From NCBI GenBank assembly GCA_003131705.1, contig PKUY01000224.1:7455-16411 (forward strand): 8,957 bases of DNA, written 5' to 3'. This document shows positions 1 through 4,202 of this stretch, piece after piece. Source of the stretch: Acidobacteriota bacterium. Its GTDB lineage: Bacteria; Acidobacteriota; Terriglobia; Acidiferrales; UBA7541. Under the pieces are notes generated by a model. It was not told where the DNA came from. It worked only from the letters and a program-made list of their open reading frames with translations, and did no database searches. Positions within the stretch are counted from its first letter, which is position 1, and every line of letters starts with the position of its first letter. The position numbers were made by a program, and so were the translations under genes.

Positions 1-1
1 A

Positions 2-70
2 ACGGTTACTGATCGGCGTCTCAATCGCAGGGCCGCCCTCGCCGTCAGCATCAACAAGCCGATAGAATAG
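2..70 (+). CDS. Possible C-terminal end of an upstream gene (partial)
   Basis: One forward frame is open from the window edge to a TAG at 68-70 and would encode about 22 residues, beginning TVTDRRLNRRAAL and ending NKPIE. Its third codon positions are mostly G or C. It ends 19 bases before the next gene, and that gap holds the next gene's Shine-Dalgarno, as expected inside an operon. The arginine-rich RRLNRR stretch loosely recalls OmpA-type C-termini, but this is far too short to assign a family. A second forward frame is also open here to about position 65, so the frame choice is uncertain. Confidence 0.3.
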   Translation, partial: TVTDRRLNRRAALAVSINKPIE

Positions 71-89
71 CCTTTGGAGGGAAGGAACA

Positions 90-686
90 ATGCCCCCGCC
101 GTTGCGCCGGCTGCTTGCGGTAACGACCCTTGTGATATTTTTTCTCATCGCATTTAGCTCCGCTTCCCCACAGATCGCGTCCGCAAAACCGGGCGCGAAC
201 GGCGACTCGGCTGAAGATCCGCCACTGATCGACCTTGCCGGCTACAAAGACGTCGTTGCGAAATATCGTGGTAAAGGCGTGCTTGTCGCGTTCTGGGCGA
301 CGTGGTGCGAGCCTTGCCGCAACGAGTATCCCTTAGTCGTCTCACTCGCCAAGGAATATGCCCCCCGAGGTCTGGTCGTCGGCGGCGTCAGTTTGGATGA
401 GGACTCAGATTTAAGTCTCGTTCGAAAATTCCTGGTGCAGAATCATCCCGGGTTCCCGAATTATCGCAAGAAGCCCGGAATCGACGCGGATGCTTTCTAT
501 CAAACTGTCAATCCGGACTGGAAGGGAACCATGCCTGGAACGGCTTTCTATGCTCGCGATGGCCACCTCGCACGGAATTTTTTCGGCGAACGGCAGCGCG
601 ACCCATTCGTGGACGCAATTCGTTTAATTCTCGCGACGCCCATTAGCCAAAACCGCCAGGGCGAGCAATCATTCGCGGGGAATTAA
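90..686 (+). CDS. Secreted TlpA-like thioredoxin-fold protein
   Basis: This 198-residue protein is a TlpA/ResA-type thiol-disulfide oxidoreductase, expected to act in the periplasm or at the outer face of the inner membrane. Residues 1-32 form a signal peptide: arginines at 6-7, a hydrophobic run at about 9-24, and an ASA motif at 30-32 as a plausible cleavage site. The thioredoxin domain follows. The active site is WCEPC (CXXC cysteines 73 and 76) in the context FWATWC, and the cis-proline loop is TMPG with Pro149. Both are hallmarks of the fold, so it should be catalytically competent. The ATG start is supported by GGAGG at 76-80 and AAGGA at 82-86. Partners are unknown; such proteins are usually kept reduced by DsbD/CcdA-type membrane proteins and not directly by the cytoplasmic TrxB encoded further on. 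The last 15 or so residues are polar and probably disordered. The substrate cannot be inferred. Confidence 0.9.
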   Translation: MPPPLRRLLAVTTLVIFFLIAFSSASPQIASAKPGANGDSAEDPPLIDLAGYKDVVAKYRGKGVLVAFWATWCEPCRNEYPLVVSLAKEYAPRGLVVGGVSLDEDSDLSLVRKFLVQNHPGFPNYRKKPGIDADAFYQTVNPDWKGTMPGTAFYARDGHLARNFFGERQRDPFVDAIRLILATPISQNRQGEQSFAGN

Positions 687-749
687 ACCCAATGGTTTGC
701 ACCGGGTCATAAACGCCGGTTGCTTGAAAATCCACCGCCCGCTTGTTCA

Positions 750-1394
750 CTACTGCGAAATGCTAACCGGGTTCCTTAGCTTGAAATGGAGCCTTGTTTC
801 CGCGGGCAGCGTGATGTCTCTTTTGCCGGTGTAAGCAGCACCGGCTGTACCGGCACCTCCGCCGGCCAGCGCTCCAATCGCCGCACCTTTTCCTCCACCG
901 GCCAGCGCTCCAACAATGGCGCCAAAAGCCGCTCCGCCCCCGACCGCGGTTCTTTTGCCCCGGCCCTTGCCGGCCTGTTCGAACTGCGAAGTCTCAATCG
1001 AATATTTCGCACCCTGAACGGTCAAGGAATCAAGCGACAGAGCCAACAACGCCCCGCCCTTCAAGCGTCCTGCGGGCTGCGCTTCCACCACCGTACCCGA
1101 AGCCTTCGTCCCGGCCGGCAATACCTCCCGCCCATCGACGGTAACCGGTTCGGCCAACGAAGCCACGAAGCGATCGCCGCTTGTGTTGATCTTCGTCCCT
1201 ACCGTTTGGTCGAGCGTGACTGTAAGAACCGTGCCCGCATCAAGCACGAGCGGTGGCAGCGGTGCCGGGGCCGCGTTGTTGGACGCAGTTGAATTAGAAC
1301 TCGTAGCATCGGAGGAATTGCTCGAATGGCCGCAGCCACACAGAACTAGCAAGATGCCGACTGCTAGCCAGCGCGCGATCGTTCTATTTCTCAT
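750..1394 (-). CDS. Glycine-zipper lipoprotein, function unknown
   Basis: This 214-residue protein begins with a lipoprotein signal: Arg/Lys-poor but arginine-containing n-region, hydrophobic stretch 10-19, and lipobox L-C-G-C with Cys21 as the likely lipidated residue. A Ser/Asn/Thr/Ala linker (about 23-47) suggests a flexible tether. Residues 50-140 look like a beta-rich domain in which LDAGTVLTVTLDQTV and LPAGTKASGTVV resemble the recurring 'set by temperature-like' beta elements of secreted acidobacterial proteins; I cannot name the family. Residues 151-190 form a glycine zipper with two copies of GALAGGG, a pattern that inserts in or packs against membranes. The end (191-214) returns to beta-type sequence. 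A GGGAGGGGG stretch before the ATG serves as Shine-Dalgarno. The gene is convergent with the TlpA-like gene and lies downstream of trxB on the same strand, 160 bases away. An envelope-associated structural role is an inference. Confidence 0.75.
   Translation of the reverse strand: MRNRTIARWLAVGILLVLCGCGHSSNSSDATSSNSTASNNAAPAPLPPLVLDAGTVLTVTLDQTVGTKINTSGDRFVASLAEPVTVDGREVLPAGTKASGTVVEAQPAGRLKGGALLALSLDSLTVQGAKYSIETSQFEQAGKGRGKRTAVGGGAAFGAIVGALAGGGKGAAIGALAGGGAGTAGAAYTGKRDITLPAETRLHFKLRNPVSISQ
856..913. repeat. 36-bp-period direct repeat inside the glycine zipper
   Basis: Two 22-base copies, 856-877 and 892-913, differ only at one base (G861 versus A897). They are offset by 36 bases, which is exactly 12 codons, so the repeat keeps frame and produces the two GALAGGG units of the lipoprotein (residues 162-173 and 174-185). 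This looks like an in-frame duplication that built or extended the zipper. Confidence 0.8.
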
Positions 1395-1441
1395 ATCTGT
1401 TCCCCCTCCCGGTGAGCGTGGACCATCCGGTCTACGAATGG

Positions 1442-1458
1442 GGAAATCGATAATTTCC
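1442..1458. promoter_or_regulatory. Dyad upstream of the lipoprotein gene (candidate operator)
   Basis: A perfect 6-bp inverted repeat, GGAAAT-N5-ATTTCC, lies 48 bases upstream of the lipoprotein ATG (1394), in the 160-base gap after trxB. It sits where a promoter would be expected and is AT-rich compared with its surroundings. It could be a repressor site or simply a small hairpin. I see no convincing -35/-10 pair next to it. Confidence 0.25.
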
Positions 1459-1496
1459 AGGCGGGCCCAATTGAAAACGATCTCAATCTGTGCAAG

Positions 1497-1535
1497 GCGA
1501 AGCCACGTTCAGCCTTGCTCGCGTGGCGGCTTCGC
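1497..1535 (-). terminator. Hairpin downstream of trxB (terminator-like)
   Basis: The arms GCGAAGCC (1497-1504) and GGCTTCGC (1528-1535) pair over 8 bp, with three further inner pairs (ACG/CGT) after a 3-base bulge. The hairpin begins 20 bases past the trxB stop codon. No U-tract follows it directly; the nearest T-rich run on the minus strand is about 20 bases further. It is therefore an RNA-stabilising or Rho-assisted end at best, not a canonical intrinsic terminator. Confidence 0.4.
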
Positions 1536-1554
1536 GCTGGCGATCAAACATTCC

Positions 1555-2472
1555 TTACTGCGCCGCCAGAAATCTCTCCGCTTCAATCGCGGCCATGCAG
1601 CCGGAACCCGCCGCCGTAATCGCCTGGCGGTAATGATGGTCCTGAACGTCTCCCGCCGCAAATACTCCGGTAACGTTCGTCAACGGACCGTGATGCGTCA
1701 GGATGTAGCCGTTTTCATCCATATCAAGCTGGCCCTTGAAGATTGTGCTGTTGGGATCATGGCCGATCGCGACGAAAACACCTTCGGTCGGAATCTTTTC
1801 CAGTTCCTTGGTCTTGAGGTTGCGGACGATAACGCAGTCCACGGATTTGTTCCCAACGTTCTCGACTTCTTCGATCGCGTAAGGCGTCTTGAACACAATC
1901 TTTTCGTTCGCGCGTGCGCGGTCGAGCATGATCCTGGAGGAGCGAAACTCTTCCCGCCGGTGAATCAGCGTCACGCGTTTTGCAAACCTGGTCAGGAATG
2001 TCGCCTCTTCCATGGCCGTATCGCCGCCGCCGACTACCACGATCTCGCGGTTGCGGAAAAATGCTCCGTCGCACGTCGCGCACGTGGAAACGCCGTGGCC
2101 CAGCAGCAATTTTTCCGATTCGAGTCCAAGCATGCGCGCCGATGCGCCCGCAGCGATGATCAACGTCTCGGTTTCATAAATGTCCTTCCCGGCCATGATC
2201 TTGAATGGCCTTTTGCTCAGATCTACGGCCGTTACCGCGCCGGACTTGAATTCGGTGCCAAACCGCTGCGCCTGCTTCCGCGTCCGTTCGATAAGCTCCG
2301 GCCCGAGGATGCCATCCGAAAATCCCGGAAAATTTTCAACTTCCGTCGTTAGGGCCAGTTGCCCCCCCGGCTCGTAGCCGTCCAGCACGAGTGGTTTTAA
2401 ATCCGCACGCCCTGCATAAACTGCCGCCGTCAAACCTGCGCATCCGCTGCCGATAATGATGACCTTGTGCAC
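1555..2472 (-). CDS. trxB: Thioredoxin reductase (NADPH)
   Basis: This 305-residue cytoplasmic flavoenzyme uses NADPH, through FAD and a redox disulfide, to reduce thioredoxin. Domains in order are the N-terminal FAD-binding half with [10 protein letters not shown] (8-17), the inserted NADPH domain with the redox centre CATC (Cys131 and Cys134), the [10 protein letters not shown] nucleotide loop (148-157) and HRREEFR (171-177), typical of NADPH specificity, and the C-terminal FAD motif [10 protein letters not shown] (269-278). All key residues are present, and the length is close to the usual ~310-320 of the low-molecular-weight class. The start is GTG at 2470-2472, supported by an AGGAG seven bases upstream and by the standard N-terminus [10 protein letters not shown] good promoter lies about 70-100 bases upstream. 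It is divergent from a small membrane protein gene. Its thioredoxin partner is not in this window. Confidence 0.96.
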   Translation of the reverse strand: MHKVIIIGSGCAGLTAAVYAGRADLKPLVLDGYEPGGQLALTTEVENFPGFSDGILGPELIERTRKQAQRFGTEFKSGAVTAVDLSKRPFKIMAGKDIYETETLIIAAGASARMLGLESEKLLLGHGVSTCATCDGAFFRNREIVVVGGGDTAMEEATFLTRFAKRVTLIHRREEFRSSRIMLDRARANEKIVFKTPYAIEEVENVGNKSVDCVIVRNLKTKELEKIPTEGVFVAIGHDPNSTIFKGQLDMDENGYILTHHGPLTNVTGVFAAGDVQDHHYRQAITAAGSGCMAAIEAERFLAAQ

Positions 2473-2543
2473 TGATATCTCCTGAGCGATTCGATTCCCC
2501 AGACGGCGCCACGATTTCGATGATGATGCGCCAAAAGCGCCAT

Positions 2544-2572
2544 ATTATATCATCCCCGTCGATAGCTGTTAT
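2544..2572 (-). promoter_or_regulatory. Promoter of trxB (extended -10)
   Basis: On the minus strand a perfect TATAAT (2549 to 2544) is preceded by TGA, which makes an extended -10 element. Seventeen bases further upstream is ATAACA (2572 to 2567), four of six matches to the -35 consensus. Transcription would begin near 2537, giving a leader of about 65 bases that ends in the AGGAG site before the GTG start. It is the clearest sigma-70-type promoter in the window. Confidence 0.65.
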
Positions 2573-2674
2573 CCCTTGAACGTCTTACCGATCTCCGCTC
2601 GAGATGGTTCAAATGGTGATCTCTTGCTTGCCCAGCCTGCAACGGCGATAATTCCGCACGTCGCGCAAATTACC

Positions 2675-3034
2675 ATGCCTACTCCCGCCAATCTTTTCCG
2701 GCTCTTGAGCGAATTCATCGTCTTGCTGCTTGGCGCACTGTTGATCGTGCTGGCAGTTTCTGGCCGCGTCGGACTGCCGGGACGTCCCGCGGCCCTCGTT
2801 GTACTCGGGATTGTCTTGATCTATTGGGGCGTCCGCGCTTGGGTCAGGCCCGGGGTGGCCACGCATCGATTGCAGCCACGCATCCGCGCTGGCGGTCTCG
2901 TGCTGGTGGGTTTCTTGGTTCTGGGGATACGTTATGTGCCCTTGCGCGACGCGGAGCTCTTCCTGGGGATCGCGGGCGCTGTCTTGGTATTCCGGGGGCT
3001 TCTGGGCGTTCTGCTCTTCGCACGCCAGAAGTGA
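2675..3034 (+). CDS. Small four-helix membrane protein, unknown function
   Basis: I do not recognise the family. From the ATG at 2675 the product is 119 residues with four hydrophobic segments at about 9-29, 38-56, 72-88 and 94-115. Short charged loops join them (GRPG, a longer basic stretch RPGVATHRLQPRIR between helices 2 and 3, and VPLRDAE between 3 and 4). It is probably an inner-membrane protein. The frame is open further upstream to a TTG at 2576, which would add 33 residues that do not look like signal or membrane sequence, so I prefer the internal ATG even though neither start has a clear Shine-Dalgarno. It is divergent from trxB and lies 146 bases upstream of mscL on the same strand, so co-transcription with mscL is possible. 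Confidence 0.6.
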   Translation: MPTPANLFRLLSEFIVLLLGALLIVLAVSGRVGLPGRPAALVVLGIVLIYWGVRAWVRPGVATHRLQPRIRAGGLVLVGFLVLGIRYVPLRDAELFLGIAGAVLVFRGLLGVLLFARQK

Positions 3035-3106
3035 CCGGCGTCTTACTGTTGCCAGCCGCACCCGTCCTCGCTACCCTCGTGCTCGCGTTCAAGCATCGGG
3101 AAGTTG

Positions 3107-3132
3107 CGAGAGGGCTGGATCCATCCCTCTCG
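3107..3132 (+). other. Hairpin between the membrane protein gene and mscL
   Basis: A perfect 8-bp stem, CGAGAGGG (3107-3114) with CCCTCTCG (3125-3132), encloses a 10-base loop whose centre is the palindrome TGGATCCA. It lies 73 bases after the upstream stop codon and 36 bases before the mscL Shine-Dalgarno. There is no U-tract, so it may be part of the mscL leader and not a terminator. Confidence 0.35.
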
Positions 3133-3168
3133 ATCTGGCCGCACCAGCCGGCCGAGGCATCCACTTAC

Positions 3169-3176
3169 AGGAGGTG
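3169..3176 (+). promoter_or_regulatory. Ribosome binding site deciding the mscL start
   Basis: AGGAGGTG is a near-perfect complement to the 16S 3' end. It lies six bases before the ATG at 3181 but only three before a possible GTG at 3178, so the ATG is the better start. Confidence 0.75.
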
Positions 3177-3180
3177 AGTG

Positions 3181-3618
3181 ATGTTCAAAGAATTCAAAGA
3201 GTTCGCCATGCGCGGGAATGTGCTCGACTTGGCCGTGGGCATCATCGTCGGAGCCGCCTTCGGCAGAATCATCACGTCGCTTGTCAGCGACATCTTGATG
3301 CCGCCGATCGGGCTCATACTCGGAAAAGTCGATTTCGCAAACCTGTTCGTCAATATTTCCGGCAAATCGTTTGCCACGCTCGCCGAGGCAAAGGCCGCCG
3401 GCGCCGCAACAATCAATTACGGTTTATTCCTGAATACCATCATTGACTTCCTGATTGTGGCGCTGGTGATTTTCTTAATGGTCCGACAGATCAATCGTTG
3501 GAGCAAGCCGGTTCCTGCCCCCGAAGTGACCACTAAAGATTGCCCGTATTGCTGCTCGCCGATCCCGCTCAAGGCGCGGCGCTGCCCGGACTGCACCTCC
3601 GAGTTGCTGGCGACTTAA
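3181..3618 (+). CDS. mscL: Large-conductance mechanosensitive channel with zinc-ribbon tail
   Basis: This is MscL, the homopentameric inner-membrane pore that opens under extreme membrane tension and releases solutes during hypo-osmotic shock. From the ATG the protein has 145 residues. The N-terminal helix and pore helix read [18 protein letters not shown] followed by [19 protein letters not shown] and MPPIGL, the diagnostic MscL signature (TM1 about 14-45). A periplasmic loop (about 46-80) leads to TM2 at about 82-102. The cytoplasmic end differs from the Escherichia coli protein: where the helical bundle would be there is CPYC (121-124) and CPDC (135-138), a treble-clef or zinc-ribbon-like pair with an additional Cys125. 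The ribbon may cap the pentamer or sense redox or metal state; that is an inference. The start is set by AGGAGGTG six bases upstream. Confidence 0.96.
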   Translation: MFKEFKEFAMRGNVLDLAVGIIVGAAFGRIITSLVSDILMPPIGLILGKVDFANLFVNISGKSFATLAEAKAAGAATINYGLFLNTIIDFLIVALVIFLMVRQINRWSKPVPAPEVTTKDCPYCCSPIPLKARRCPDCTSELLAT

Positions 3619-3679
3619 CAGTCTGCGCAAGATAGCGCTGACCGGGCCGCGAGCCGCACTGCGGCGATGACTTGCCCAT

Positions 3680-3889
3680 TCAGTTGTCAAAGAGCGATGC
3701 GGGCTTTCGCCAAGAAAGCTGAACCCCGAGAATATTGCGACTAGAGATGATCGCGACCGTTTGTTTCCAGCGACTTAGATGGGATTCTAATAACGGGATG
3801 TTGCGATTAGAAAACTGGAGATGGGCGGCGGATGACAGGGAGACAGAAGGAGCCGCGCCGCCGTTGAGAGAGACTTTTCGCGGAGACAT
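3680..3889 (-). CDS. Doubtful 69-codon ORF with a strong Shine-Dalgarno
   Basis: An ATG at 3889 is preceded on the minus strand by AAGGAG with a six-base spacer, which is close to ideal. The product would be 69 residues, basic and serine-rich, beginning MSPRKVSLNGG and ending SLFDN, with no membrane segment, signal peptide or motif I recognise. An in-frame ATG at 3916 would add nine residues but lacks such a site. The last codons overlap a boxA-like sequence, so the region may be an untranslated leader and not a gene. No neighbour suggests a role. I consider it more likely non-coding than coding. Confidence 0.25.
   Translation of the reverse strand: MSPRKVSLNGGAAPSVSLSSAAHLQFSNRNIPLLESHLSRWKQTVAIISSRNILGVQLSWRKPASLFDN
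3685..3719 (-). promoter_or_regulatory. boxB/boxA-like antitermination site
   Basis: On the minus strand CGCTCTTTGACA (3696 to 3685) matches the bacterial rRNA boxA consensus YGCTCTTTAACA at 11 of 12 positions. Six bases upstream is a perfect 6-bp hairpin, GCTTTC with GAAAGC and a five-base loop (3719 to 3703), in the position of boxB. The order hairpin then boxA is that of rRNA leaders, where NusB/NusE bind boxA to prevent early termination. No rRNA gene follows here; downstream on that strand is the antisense of mscL. A chance match cannot be excluded. Confidence 0.35.
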
Positions 3890-3969
3890 GGCGTTCTCCT
3901 TTCTCTTGTCGTTCATTCTTCCATCGTGGTTACGAGGATTCTGGGGCTCGACTTCACGCCGGGGAAAGC

Positions 3970-4008
3970 CTCAGGTGTTCCCGGCAAAATGCACCGGGAA
4001 CACCTGAG
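3970..4008. repeat. Perfect 15-bp inverted repeat (hairpin)
   Basis: The arms CTCAGGTGTTCCCGG (3970-3984) and CCGGGAACACCTGAG (3994-4008) are exactly complementary and separated by nine bases. It is the strongest hairpin in the window and is equally stable on both strands. Neither side carries a U-tract of terminator quality; the minus-strand side has only CTTT. It could be a REP/MITE-like palindromic element, an RNA structural element, or a weak transcription end. Confidence 0.75.
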
Positions 4009-4014
4009 CCACAT

Positions 4015-4048
4015 TGGGGCGCAGCCCCACCACTTGGCGGGCGCGCCA
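4015..4048. repeat. Two small hairpins next to the 15-bp inverted repeat
   Basis: TGGGGC (4015-4020) pairs with GCCCCA (4024-4029) around a three-base loop, and TGGCG (4035-4039) pairs with CGCCA (4044-4048) around a four-base loop. Together with the 15-bp stem that ends six bases before, they make three consecutive stem-loops within about 80 bases. Confidence 0.5.
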
Positions 4049-4152
4049 GTCGTGCCCGTTTCATGCCAAATGCCGCTAAAACACCAGCCGACGGTAGCAC
4101 TTCGCCAGGGGATTTGCAGGCTATACGAGAGTGCAGATTCGGGCCAGGCCCC

Positions 4153-4202
4153 AAAAAACATGGACACACGACACCGGAGCTGCGGAGGCCGAGCGGCAGC
4201 TC
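4153..4202 (-). terminator. Terminator-like hairpin after the permease gene
   Basis: On the minus strand a 7-bp stem, GAGCTGC with GCAGCTC (4202 to 4177), overlaps the end of the permease stop codon. A run of six T follows at 4158 to 4153. The 18 bases between stem and T-run are more than an intrinsic terminator normally allows, so this is a weak call. Confidence 0.3.

Larger units (their letters stand above)
3619..4201. other. 583-base intergenic region without a convincing gene
   Basis: Between the mscL stop and the permease stop no frame shows a recognisable protein. The stretch holds, in order: a weak GCCGC/GCGGC hairpin at 3653-3665, a boxB/boxA-like arrangement on the minus strand (3685-3719), a doubtful minus-strand ORF with a strong Shine-Dalgarno (3680-3889), a perfect 15-bp hairpin (3970-4008), two further small hairpins (4015-4029 and 4035-4048), and a terminator-like hairpin after the permease gene (4177-4202). 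The density of stems suggests a structured RNA, a dispersed repeat, or decayed mobile DNA. Confidence 0.6.

Noticed and set aside
685..720. Two weak hairpins (AAACC/GGTTT and ACCGG/CCGGT) between the convergent TlpA-like and lipoprotein genes, considered as a terminator.
   Set aside because: Stems are only 5 bp, one has a 10-base loop, and no U-tract follows on either strand.
1183..2352. A 389-codon open frame on the plus strand opposite trxB and the lipoprotein gene.
   Set aside because: It spans two certain antisense genes and their gap, and the product resembles no protein. Long antisense frames are common opposite GC-rich genes.
90..2472. A functional thiol-redox operon formed by the TlpA-like gene and trxB.
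   Set aside because: The genes are on opposite strands, in different compartments, and separated by the lipoprotein gene.
3049..3077. TTGCCA and TACCCT with a 17-base spacer as an mscL promoter.
   Set aside because: The -35 is good, but the -10 matches only at three of six positions and is GC-rich; such pairs occur by chance.
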